Positions 9,131-17,035 of a stretch of 64,000 nt of DNA are shown here, one piece after another (the first letter of the stretch is position 1; every line of letters starts with the position of its first letter). Source of the stretch: Kordia sp. TARA_039_SRF (lineage in GTDB: Bacteria > Bacteroidota > Bacteroidia > Flavobacteriales > Flavobacteriaceae). Below the pieces are notes generated by a model, which worked only from the letters and a program-made list of their open reading frames with translations, had not been told where the DNA came from and did no database searches. Position numbers and translations under genes: made by a program. The stretch is taken from NCBI GenBank assembly GCA_006383075.2, contig SMNH02000001.1:375945-439944 (forward strand), given 5' to 3'.

Positions 9131-9167
9131 CAACGTTCAGTAATTTAAAATCTAACAACACACAACC

Positions 9168-10352
9168 ATGGCATTATTATCTGAAAGAGTTTTAAATATG
9201 TCTACTTCTGCTACATTAGCAATGGCGGCGAAAGCACGAGAATTAAAAAACGAAGGAAAAAATATTATTGGTTTAAGTTTGGGCGAACCCGACTTTAACA
9301 CTCCTGATTTTATCAAAGAAGCTGCCATACAAGCCATTAATGATAATTACAATAGTTACACACCTGTAGATGGATATGCAGAGTTGAAAGATGCTGTTAT
9401 TCAAAAATTTAAGCGTGATAACAACTTAACATACACACCAAATCAGATTGTAGTTTCCACAGGAGCAAAACAATCACTTGCAAACGTAGCAATGGTGTTA
9501 CTGAACGATGGTGATGAAGTAATTCTTCCGGCGCCTTTTTGGGTAAGTTATAGCGATATTGTAAAATTGGCAGAAGGTGTGCCTGTACAGGTATCGACTT
9601 CGATAGAAACCGATTTTAAAATGACGCCAGAGCAATTGGAAGCTGCCATTACACCAAAAACAAAAATGATTTGGTTTAGTTCGCCATGCAATCCAAGTGG
9701 TTCTGTATATAGTGAAGCAGAATTAAAAGCCTTAGCCGCAGTCTTGGAAAAACACCCAAATATTTATGTGGTTTCTGATGAAATTTACGAACATATCAAC
9801 TTTACAAAAGAGCATTTTAGCATTGCACGAATTCCGTCCATGTACGACCGAACCATTACGGTAAATGGTGTTTCCAAAGCCTTTGCAATGACAGGTTGGC
9901 GAATTGGATATATTGGTGCTCCTGAAAAAATAGCCAGAGCTTGCAATAAAATTCAAGGACAAGTAACCAGCGGAGCCAATTGTATTGCACAACGCGCTAC
10001 CATTGCGGCTTTAAAAGCTTCTACAGATAAAATTCAATACATGATAGATGAATTCTTAAAGCGTAGAGATATCGTTTTAGAATTACTCCAAGAAATTGAA
10101 GGATTCAATGTCAATGTTCCTGAAGGTGCTTTTTATGTATTTCCAGATATTTCTTCATTCTTTGGAAAAATCTTGCGTGGAAAAACAATCAATAATGCAA
10201 CGGACTTTTCTACGTATTTGTTAGAAGAAGCCTTGGTTGCAACGGTAACAGGAGAAGCATTTGGAAATCCAAACTGCATTCGAATTTCGTACGCTGCTTC
10301 TGAAGCTGAACTACGTCAAGCCATTCAACAAATTAAAGAAGCGTTACAATAA
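9168..10352 (+). CDS. aspC: PLP-dependent aspartate-type aminotransferase
   Basis: A 394-residue fold-type I, class I aminotransferase. The PLP lysine is Lys237 in VSKAFAMTGWRIGY, the pyridoxal-ring Asp is in VSDEIYEHINF, and the substrate-carboxylate Arg is in NCIRISYAAS. The 1-gamma subgroup layout (LSLGEPDFNTPDFI near the N-terminus) fits bacterial aspartate aminotransferases that interconvert aspartate/oxaloacetate and glutamate/2-oxoglutarate. A related activity such as prephenate or aromatic transamination cannot be excluded. Single gene with its own promoter. Confidence 0.88.
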   Translation: MALLSERVLNMSTSATLAMAAKARELKNEGKNIIGLSLGEPDFNTPDFIKEAAIQAINDNYNSYTPVDGYAELKDAVIQKFKRDNNLTYTPNQIVVSTGAKQSLANVAMVLLNDGDEVILPAPFWVSYSDIVKLAEGVPVQVSTSIETDFKMTPEQLEAAITPKTKMIWFSSPCNPSGSVYSEAELKALAAVLEKHPNIYVVSDEIYEHINFTKEHFSIARIPSMYDRTITVNGVSKAFAMTGWRIGYIGAPEKIARACNKIQGQVTSGANCIAQRATIAALKASTDKIQYMIDEFLKRRDIVLELLQEIEGFNVNVPEGAFYVFPDISSFFGKILRGKTINNATDFSTYLLEEALVATVTGEAFGNPNCIRISYAASEAELRQAIQQIKEALQ

Positions 10353-10674
10353 CACATTACTATAACTATAAATTAGAAGCTGTTTTTTTTAGAAGAAATA
10401 GCTTTTTTATGTGTAAGAATCAGAAAGTCAATTATAAAACTTGTAAGCAACAAACAGATTACCGCAAATTTCTGCGAAATTTTCGCAAAGATGTATCAAA
10501 AAAAACTCGAATCATTGAATTGAGCAAAGCGAAATAAGCAAACCAAAAATAGCGAAGCAAAAAAAGAAAAACCTTAAATCGTTGAATCTTTAAATCCTTG
10601 AATTGAGCGAAGCGAAAAAACAAATGAGCCAAAAAATGTGTGATAAGTACATTTTTTGGCTCGGTTGAGATTAA
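10353..10674. other. Intergenic region with repeated words
   Basis: No gene is seen here. Two stretches repeat a phrase close to TTGAATTGAGCAAAGCGAAA (about 10515-10535 and 10600-10617), a degenerate low-complexity flavobacterial word. The right side holds the strong hairpin at 10626-10662. Confidence 0.5.
10626..10662 (-). terminator. Long perfect hairpin after the 107-residue gene
   Basis: GAGCCAAAAAATGT (10626-10639) pairs perfectly over 14 bp with 10649-10662, loop of nine bases. On the minus strand it follows the stop codon by about a dozen bases and is followed by a T-rich stretch, so it should terminate the minus-strand gene. Confidence 0.75.
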
Positions 10675-10998
10675 CTAAATAATATTAAGTATTAAAAGTG
10701 AAATTGTCAAAATAGCACCACTAAACATGATAATGGTGTTGGGAAACTTTCGTTCGTAACGCCAAAAAAACTCTTTGATTCCAAAGAATAAAAAAGTATT
10801 AAAGGCATAAAAAATAACAATACAATACGTTAGATCTATTCCAAAGAGTGTCCTTACTGGCGCTACAGTTTCTGCGGAAATATCTGCATTGATAAAAATC
10901 GTAATAACCGTACTCGTTAGCAATATTACAGTAGCCAACCAACAGAATTCCAAAAAATTAAACTTCTTTAGCATTCGTTCTCTTAACTTTTGTTTCAC
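10675..10998 (-). CDS. Small hypothetical membrane protein
   Basis: A 107-residue protein with three hydrophobic segments (about 17-36, 50-73 and 87-106) separated by short charged loops; WRYERKFP lies before the last one. I do not recognise the family. The very basic N-terminus (KQKLRERMLKK) suggests an inside-in topology start. A strong terminator directly follows, which supports it being a real transcript. Monocistronic; no functional clue from neighbours. Confidence 0.6.
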   Translation of the reverse strand: MKQKLRERMLKKFNFLEFCWLATVILLTSTVITIFINADISAETVAPVRTLFGIDLTYCIVIFYAFNTFLFFGIKEFFWRYERKFPNTIIMFSGAILTISLLILNII

Positions 10999-11030
10999 AA
11001 GGTAAATTTCTAAAAAACTTTAAAAATTCA

Positions 11031-11053
11031 AAAGGGGTTTTTTCCCCTTTTTT
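11031..11053. terminator. Short GC-clamped hairpin
   Basis: AAAGGGG (11031-11037) pairs with CCCCTTT (11044-11050) across a T6 loop, followed by TTTG on the plus strand. It lies in the leader of the 107-residue gene, about 35 bases upstream of its start, and may be an attenuator or a leftover terminator. Confidence 0.45.
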
Positions 11054-11136
11054 GTTGGAAAACTCCGAGTAGAATACTGAAATTGCTGCATAAAGTATAC
11101 ATCTCAACGCTTCAATTCTTTTAAAAGCATAAAAAA

Positions 11137-11164
11137 ACCGTTTCAAAATAATTTGAAACGGTTA
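11137..11164 (-). terminator. Intrinsic terminator of the 85-residue gene
   Basis: AACCGTTTCAAA (11137-11148) pairs perfectly with 11153-11164, loop ATAA, and on the minus strand runs into seven T residues. It begins 26 bases after the stop codon at 11190. Confidence 0.85.
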
Positions 11165-11189
11165 TATATTGTTTGAGATTAAGTATCGC

Positions 11190-11447
11190 TTACAGAAAAG
11201 CAATAGCATAAGCGATAACGAAAATGGATACTTTTAAAATAGCTCCTGCAGCTGGCGTAAATCGATGTTGATTTGTGCGGATGCGTTGTTTTAATCCAAA
11301 TAAAGAGCTAGATTCTACATTACGAAAGTTCTCTTTTGCTTTTTCTTTGTAATTAGAAGTTAAAATACCTACATATCCTAAATCTTCTGTTCTTTCGATG
11401 GGTTCTGTGCGAACCAGCATTGTGTGTGTTAAATTTGTTGTTGTCAT
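11190..11447 (-). CDS. Small hypothetical protein with a C-terminal membrane helix
   Basis: An 85-residue protein, not recognised. It is polar and Thr-rich at the N-terminus (MTTTNLTHTM) and ends in one hydrophobic stretch, GAILKVSIFVIAYAIAFL, that reaches the very C-terminus, as in tail-anchored proteins. The dedicated perfect terminator downstream and the clear separation from its neighbours favour a real gene. Nothing indicates function. Confidence 0.55.
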   Translation of the reverse strand: MTTTNLTHTMLVRTEPIERTEDLGYVGILTSNYKEKAKENFRNVESSSLFGLKQRIRTNQHRFTPAAGAILKVSIFVIAYAIAFL

Positions 11448-11551
11448 GATGATTGTTTTTTTGATTGATACAAGTATGACGAAGCAACGAATATTTTGTT
11501 ACACCTAGCAGTAAAAAAATTTTAAGAAATCACTTTTTAAAACTCTAGAAA

Positions 11552-13048
11552 CTAACGGTTTCGCCAGAAAATTGGCGTCAAGAGGATTAATACAGTAAAT
11601 AATTCCAATCGTCCTAAAAGCATTAAAAACGCGCACCACCATTTTCCAAAAGAAGGTATGGAATTGTAGTTTTCAAGCGGATTTAAATCGCCCAATGCGG
11701 GACCGACATTTCCTAAAGAAGAAGCCGCGCCACCAATGGCAGATTCAAAATCCAATCCGACAAATCCTAAAACCAACGCACCAATAATGAACAACAACAT
11801 ATAGAGAATAAAAAATCCTAAGATATTGTACACAATGTGTTCTGAAACTGATTTGTTGTTGTATCGTACAGGAATAATCGCGCGTGGATGGAGTGTTCGT
11901 TTAAATTCTAACAAGCCATTTTTAATCATCAATAAATGCCGGACGACTTTTACACCACCCGAAGTAGAACCTGCGGAACCACCGAGAAACATCAATCCGA
12001 AGAAGAAAATCGTTAAAAAGGTAGTCCAACCTGTAAAATCGGCGGTGACAAATCCTGTAGTGGTAATGACGGCGACGACAGAAAACAAGGAATGTCGAAA
12101 GTCACTTTCCAACTCGCCCATCACCATCGGATGATAATCAGACGGTTCTACATTTACCTGCGTGTACACGATTACAGTTGCTATCAAAGTAAATACGATG
12201 ACAAAAATTGCGTAAAATCGAAATTCTTCATCGCGAAATACTTTTTGTATTTTTCCTTTAAACGCGAAGTAACTCAATACAAAGTTGGTTCCTGCCAAAA
12301 ACATAAAGAAAATAATGATGTATTGAATCAACGGATTGTCATTCCAATACGCAACACTCGCGTCTTTGGTAGAGAATCCTCCTGTTGACAAAGTACATAA
12401 CGCGTGATTTATCGCATCAAAAAAGGACATTCCTGCTACTTGCAATAAAATGGTTTCTGCAATGGTATATCCTACATAAATCAGCCATAAACGCTTTGCT
12501 GTGTCTGTTATTCGCGGATGTAATTTATCGGCACTCGGACCAGGAGCTTCCGCGGCAAATAACTGCATTCCTCCTATTCCCAGCAATGGTAGAATAGCAA
12601 TGGCTAATACAATAATTCCCATACCGCCAATCCAGTGTGTCATGCTTCGCCAAAATAGAATTCCTTCTGGTAAACCTTCAATTTTTTCTAAAATCGTGGC
12701 GCCTGTAGTCGTGTAGCCAGACATGGTTTCAAAGAAGGCATTGGTAAATTTTGGGATGGTTTTGGTGAATAGATACGGAAATGTTCCCGAAAGGGACATA
12801 AAAATCCAGCCGAATGTCACTACAATATATCCTTCTCGCTTTTTAATTTCTTTTTTGTGATCTCTGGTCGTCAGCATAAAAAGCGCGCCCGCAATAATGG
12901 TGACTAGTCCTGCTAAAAAGAGCTTAAACGTAACGCCATCTTCATACAGAAAACTGACCAAAGTAGCTAGTAACATAAATCCGCCGTTGCAAATTAACAG
13001 CAGTCCCATTAAATGAAATATGATTTTGTAGTTGACTTTCATTTTCAA
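11552..13048 (-). CDS. trkH: TrkH-type potassium uptake channel subunit
   Basis: A 498-residue membrane protein of the TrkH/KtrB superfamily, which forms the K+-conducting pore in the inner membrane. The pore-loop signatures are visible: TTTGATILEKI, CTLSTGGFST, AVITTTGFVTAD and the last AASSLGNVGPALG, each carrying the Gly of one of the four selectivity-filter repeats. About ten hydrophobic segments are present. It starts three bases after the trkA stop codon, so channel and gating ring are cotranscribed. Confidence 0.93.
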   Translation of the reverse strand: MKMKVNYKIIFHLMGLLLICNGGFMLLATLVSFLYEDGVTFKLFLAGLVTIIAGALFMLTTRDHKKEIKKREGYIVVTFGWIFMSLSGTFPYLFTKTIPKFTNAFFETMSGYTTTGATILEKIEGLPEGILFWRSMTHWIGGMGIIVLAIAILPLLGIGGMQLFAAEAPGPSADKLHPRITDTAKRLWLIYVGYTIAETILLQVAGMSFFDAINHALCTLSTGGFSTKDASVAYWNDNPLIQYIIIFFMFLAGTNFVLSYFAFKGKIQKVFRDEEFRFYAIFVIVFTLIATVIVYTQVNVEPSDYHPMVMGELESDFRHSLFSVVAVITTTGFVTADFTGWTTFLTIFFFGLMFLGGSAGSTSGGVKVVRHLLMIKNGLLEFKRTLHPRAIIPVRYNNKSVSEHIVYNILGFFILYMLLFIIGALVLGFVGLDFESAIGGAASSLGNVGPALGDLNPLENYNSIPSFGKWWCAFLMLLGRLELFTVLILLTPIFWRNR

Positions 13049-13051
13049 TGA

Positions 13052-14401
13052 TTAGAGAAACATGCGTTCTACTTTGTTGATGGATTGCGGCAAACTACAA
13101 ACCACGATTCGGTCACCCGATTTGATATGGAAATCGCCCAAAGCAATCAATCCTTCACCTTCACGAATCACACCGCCAATGATGGCTGAACGAGGAAAAT
13201 CGAGGTCTTTAATTTTTTTATCGCATACGCGAGAAGTAGGCTTTACAACAAACTCTAACAACTCTGCATTCAGGTTGTTTACACGCGTCATATCGACCAC
13301 ATCACCTTTACGAATGTGACGGAATATATTGTTTGCGGCTAGTAATTTTTTATTGATGAGCGTATCAATTCCAATAGATTGTGAGAGTTGGAAATAGTCC
13401 ATATTTTCCACCAACGCAATGGTTTTTCGGATGTTTTTGGTTTTGGCTACCAAACACGACATGATATTGGTTTCAGAGTTTCCTGTCACTGCGATAAACG
13501 CGTCCATATCGTACACGCCTTCTTCTTCTAACAATTCTACATTACGTCCGTCACCTTGAATAACCATGGCATTTGGCAATTCGTCCGCCAATTCAAAAGC
13601 CTTGTCTTTGTCTTTTTCGATTAATTTTACTTTGAAACGGTTTTTACAAAGGTCTCTAGCCGTTTTATAACCGATATTACTTCCACCGAGAATCATCACA
13701 TTTTTAATATCTTCTCGTTGTTTTCCAATCAATTTATACAATTCTTCCACACCTTCTTTTGAGGTAATAAAATACACCTGATCGCCTTCTTTAAAAAGCG
13801 TATCTCCACGTGGAATGAGCGTGTATTGCGTTCCAAATCGTTGAATTGCAATTGGCACAAAATGTAATTCTGGAAAAATTCGTGCAGCTTCTTTCACACT
13901 TTTCCCTACAAAAGGTGCAGTACGTTGTAAAATGGTTCCCACCATAGTAAGTGCGCCTTCTTCGAACTCGTAACTATCATTAAAAGCTGATTGATCTAAC
14001 AATAGTTTTATTTCGGCAGCTGCTAATTTTTCAGGAGAAATTAACTCATCAATTCCCAAATCTGACAATTGGAGTTCTTCCTGATAATTAATAAACTCTG
14101 TATTGGAAATTCGCGCAATGGTTCGCCTACAACCTAATTGTTTGGCAAGTACGCAAATAGTAATATTTGTAGTTTCGGAAGACGTTACCGTGATTACTAA
14201 ATCGGCTGAAGAAACTCTCGCTTCTTTTAAAATGCGAATAGACGTTGCATCTCCTTTTATCACACGAATATCCAAATGTGTATCTGCGTAATCTAAGTTT
14301 TCTTTATTGCAATCTATCAGCGTTATATCTTGTGATTCGTAAGAAAGTAGTTTTGCTAAATGATATCCTACTTCACCAGCTCCCGCAATTATAATTTTCA
14401 T
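13052..14401 (-). CDS. trkA: Trk potassium transporter regulatory subunit TrkA
   Basis: A 449-residue protein with two tandem RCK modules. Nucleotide-binding Rossmann motifs appear as GAGEVGYHLAKLL at residues 6-18 and ILGGSNIGYKTA near residue 235, each followed by an RCK-C type domain (the second ends the protein). TrkA is the cytoplasmic NAD(H)/nucleotide-responsive gating ring of TrkH. It is the first gene of a two-gene operon with trkH. Confidence 0.94.
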   Translation of the reverse strand: MKIIIAGAGEVGYHLAKLLSYESQDITLIDCNKENLDYADTHLDIRVIKGDATSIRILKEARVSSADLVITVTSSETTNITICVLAKQLGCRRTIARISNTEFINYQEELQLSDLGIDELISPEKLAAAEIKLLLDQSAFNDSYEFEEGALTMVGTILQRTAPFVGKSVKEAARIFPELHFVPIAIQRFGTQYTLIPRGDTLFKEGDQVYFITSKEGVEELYKLIGKQREDIKNVMILGGSNIGYKTARDLCKNRFKVKLIEKDKDKAFELADELPNAMVIQGDGRNVELLEEEGVYDMDAFIAVTGNSETNIMSCLVAKTKNIRKTIALVENMDYFQLSQSIGIDTLINKKLLAANNIFRHIRKGDVVDMTRVNNLNAELLEFVVKPTSRVCDKKIKDLDFPRSAIIGGVIREGEGLIALGDFHIKSGDRIVVCSLPQSINKVERMFL

Positions 14402-14540
14402 CGATTCAACTTATTGAAAAAGTATACAAATATAACGCAAAAAAGCGATTATTTACTAATACTTTTCATGTTGAATATCAGTTTTGTATATCCACAGCAA
14501 ATTATAAGCATTGCAATACGACATTGCCAATAGGATTGAG

Positions 14541-14548
14541 TATATTTG
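14541..14548 (+). promoter_or_regulatory. -7 promoter box of the menaquinone methylase gene
   Basis: TATATTTG matches TAnnTTTG exactly. Transcription would start near 14553, which rules out the upstream ATG at 14524 and leaves the ATG at 14563 with a very short leader. Confidence 0.6.
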
Positions 14549-14562
14549 CCAAAATTTCCTAT

Positions 14563-15291
14563 ATGTCGAAAAATGTAACACCATATAAAGAGTCCGACCG
14601 CGGCAAGAAAGAGCAAGTTACAGAGATGTTTGATACCATTTCGAAGAATTACGACGGCTTAAATCGTATAATTTCTTTTGGTATTGATGTAAAATGGAGA
14701 AAAAAAGTGGTAAAACTTGTGGGAGATACCAATCCTAAAACAGTTTTAGATATTGCCACAGGAACTGCTGACTTAGCCATTAATTTAGCAAAAACCAGTG
14801 CTGAACGCATTGTTGGCTTAGACATTTCACCTGGTATGTTGGAAGTCGGGAAGCAAAAAATCAAGAAAAAAGAGTTAGACAGTAAAATTGAAATGGTTTT
14901 GGGTGATGGCGAAAAATTACCTTTTGAAGACAATTCTTTTGATGCGATTACCGTAGCTTTTGGCGTGCGAAACTTTGAAAATTTAGAGCAAGGGTTGCAG
15001 GAAATTTACAGAGTGTTAAAACCGAAAGGAATTTTTGTGGTGTTGGAAACTTCCGTACCAACCAAAACGCCGTACAAACAGTTTTATCGTCTCTATTCTG
15101 GGAGAATTTTACCTGTGATTGGAAAGCTCTTTTCTAAAGATAATGCTGCGTATGGATATTTGTCAGAATCGGCAGCCGCTTTTCCTTTCGGAGAAAACTT
15201 CAACAATATTTTACGAAAAATTGGGTTTATAAATGTGAAAGATAAACCACAAACGTTTGGTGTAGCGAGTATTTACACCGCAACAAAGTAG
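14563..15291 (+). CDS. ubiE: Demethylmenaquinone C-methyltransferase
   Basis: This class I SAM methyltransferase (UbiE/MenG) methylates demethylmenaquinol in the last step of menaquinone synthesis; Bacteroidota use menaquinone, so MenG is the likely role. The 242-residue product shows the SAM motif VLDIATGTADLAI, the GLDISPGML acidic loop and the family element FGVRNFENLEQGL. The start is set by the promoter box just upstream. It lies five bases before porT, an arrangement I recall as frequent in Bacteroidota, although the two functions are unrelated. Confidence 0.93.
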   Translation: MSKNVTPYKESDRGKKEQVTEMFDTISKNYDGLNRIISFGIDVKWRKKVVKLVGDTNPKTVLDIATGTADLAINLAKTSAERIVGLDISPGMLEVGKQKIKKKELDSKIEMVLGDGEKLPFEDNSFDAITVAFGVRNFENLEQGLQEIYRVLKPKGIFVVLETSVPTKTPYKQFYRLYSGRILPVIGKLFSKDNAAYGYLSESAAAFPFGENFNNILRKIGFINVKDKPQTFGVASIYTATK

Positions 15292-15296
15292 ATTTT

Positions 15297-16016
15297 ATGA
15301 GGAAGATTTTGTTCATCATCTGTTGTATGTTTGCGTTTCAGTCTGCGCATTCTCAATTGTTTAGCAAGAAAAAAGTACAAAATGACGCCAGTGGCGGAAA
15401 CGGTCAAATAGACAATAATACGCTTACTTGGGGTTATTTTTTAGGATTTAATAGCTACGATTTTAAGTTTACCTATAACCAAAATCCTGATGCCATTCAG
15501 CTAAAACCGCAATTGGGTTTTAATGTGGGATTGGTCGGTGATGTAAAACTGAACAACTACATGAATTTGCGTTTGGAGCCAGGAATTTACTTCACCACAC
15601 GTAATATTGAATATCCTGAAAGTTACGGTTTGACGAATCCTGTAGACAGAATGCGCGAAATAAAATCAAGTTATGTGCATATTCCGTTGTTGTTAAAAAT
15701 TGGCACGAAACGTATCAACAACTTTAAGCCGTTTATTGTCGGCGGATTTTCTACCTCGATTAACTTATCGAGCAACGAAAAAAATCCAGATGACAATAGC
15801 AACAATCAGTTTCGTATGAAGCAACGAACGTTTTACTACGAATTAGGTTTTGGTGTTGATTTTTATTTGTACTACTTTAAATTCACACCTTCCATTCGAG
15901 GCGTATTTGCATTAAATGACGAATTAGTTCGCGACGTTGACCCAAACAGTCCGTGGACGAGCAATATTCAGAAAATGCAAACCCGTGGAATTTTTATCAA
16001 TTTTACGTTTCAGTAG
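15297..16016 (+). CDS. porT: Type IX secretion protein PorT
   Basis: A 239-residue outer membrane beta-barrel with signal peptide ending AHSQ (about residues 17-20). PorT (SprT in gliding flavobacteria) is needed for type IX secretion of proteins with C-terminal sorting signals and for gliding. Support comes from the family's typical length, the GYFLGFNSYDFKF strand, the LRLEPGIYFTTRN segment and a terminal FTFQ strand. Coupling to ubiE also fits the known gene order. No other type IX genes are in this window, which is usual because they are scattered. Confidence 0.88.
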   Translation: MRKILFIICCMFAFQSAHSQLFSKKKVQNDASGGNGQIDNNTLTWGYFLGFNSYDFKFTYNQNPDAIQLKPQLGFNVGLVGDVKLNNYMNLRLEPGIYFTTRNIEYPESYGLTNPVDRMREIKSSYVHIPLLLKIGTKRINNFKPFIVGGFSTSINLSSNEKNPDDNSNNQFRMKQRTFYYELGFGVDFYLYYFKFTPSIRGVFALNDELVRDVDPNSPWTSNIQKMQTRGIFINFTFQ

Positions 16017-16268
16017 CATCTCAGCTGCGCTCGATGTGACATATTTTGACTTACGATTGTAGATATACGATTTTGGATTTGCTTGATTTTTGATAATGCA
16101 AACGTCAATAAACATGAAACGTCCTTGCGAGAGTTTTGAAAAAACTTGTGGCAATCTGTTTCTTTCATATTAAAATTGAAATTTGATACGAACAGATTAC
16201 TTCGTCATACTTCCTCGTAATGACGTGCTAAAAACATTGATACATTTTCAAATTTCCAAATTAACACA
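16017..16268. repeat. Intergenic repeat cluster after porT
   Basis: Between the convergent porT and RNA methylase genes lie three repeat types in a row: a TCGA-type REP remnant (16017-16041, with CTGCGCTCGATGTGACA), the element at 16120-16225, and an AT-rich ATGTG-type word in reverse orientation (16242-16272). Confidence 0.6.
16120..16225. repeat. CGTCATTACGAGG-type repeat, copy 1
   Basis: The ends CGTCCTTGCGAG (16120-16131) and CTCGTAATGACG (16214-16225) are imperfect inverted repeats. Inner segments GGCAATCTGTTT and AACAGATTAC form a second imperfect inverted repeat. The same text with a longer centre is found at 49279-49396. I recall similar sequences as abundant dispersed intergenic repeats in Bacteroidota. 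Confidence 0.75.
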
Positions 16269-16997
16269 TTAAAAACCTCCGCGCTTAAACTCATTCAATA
16301 AAATTCCTGTTGCCATCGCAACGTTTAGGCTTTCGGTTTGTTGCAAATCGCCAAAACGTGGAATCGCTATTTTTTCTGTGATAAATGTTGAGATTTCTTC
16401 AGAAACACCATTAGCTTCGTTGCCCATAACAAGAATTCCGTCTGTTGGCAAATTGGTCTTGTATACATTAGTTCCATCCATAAAGGCTCCGAAAATTGGC
16501 AAGTTAGTTTCTGATAAATATCTTGATAAATCTGTATACACAACTTGCACACGCGTCAACGAACCCATGGTTGCTTGAATTACTTTTGGGTTGTAGCAAT
16601 CGACCGTAGTTTCAGAACATACGAGTTGTTTTACGCCAAACCAATCGCACAAACGAATGATAGTTCCTAAGTTTCCTGGATCACGGATTGCATCAAGCGC
16701 AACGATTAATCCTTCCTGTTTCAAAAAAGCTTCCTCACAAATTTTGAAAAGCGCCAAAGCTTTGTTCGGTGTTTTTAAAAAGCTGATTTTTTTCAATTCC
16801 GCTTCCGAAAGCACAATTGTGTCCACATTTTTTTCAAACAAAAATGCATCTGTCGTAAACAACGTTTCCAACTCAAAATTAGAATTTAGAAACTCTTCAA
16901 TCACCTTTTTTCCTTCTGCTACGAAAAGTCCCGTTGATTTTCGGTACTTTTTTTGATGTAGACTCGTTATTATTTTTATTTGTCTTTTGCTAATCAT
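16269..16997 (-). CDS. SpoU/TrmH-family RNA 2'-O-methyltransferase
   Basis: A 242-residue methylase of the SPOUT knot fold. The three C-terminal signature motifs are present: GNLGTIIRLCDWFG (motif 1), VMGNEANGVSEE (motif 2) and QTESLNVAMATGILL (motif 3). The N-terminal segment, with LHQKKYRKSTGLFVAEG, is the RNA-binding extension of the RlmB/YsgA-like subgroup. The target nucleotide in rRNA or tRNA cannot be assigned. It is divergent from tamL with only 38 bases between starts. Confidence 0.9.
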   Translation of the reverse strand: MISKRQIKIITSLHQKKYRKSTGLFVAEGKKVIEEFLNSNFELETLFTTDAFLFEKNVDTIVLSEAELKKISFLKTPNKALALFKICEEAFLKQEGLIVALDAIRDPGNLGTIIRLCDWFGVKQLVCSETTVDCYNPKVIQATMGSLTRVQVVYTDLSRYLSETNLPIFGAFMDGTNVYKTNLPTDGILVMGNEANGVSEEISTFITEKIAIPRFGDLQQTESLNVAMATGILLNEFKRGGF

Positions 16998-17035
16998 CCA
17001 AATAGTTTAATTTTGAATTTGAAAAACACCTCTTA

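Noticed and set aside
10958-11146. 62-codon minus-strand frame across the region between two small genes
   Set aside because: It spans a GGGG/CCCC hairpin and the start of another gene, starts near the upstream terminator, and has no sensible protein features.
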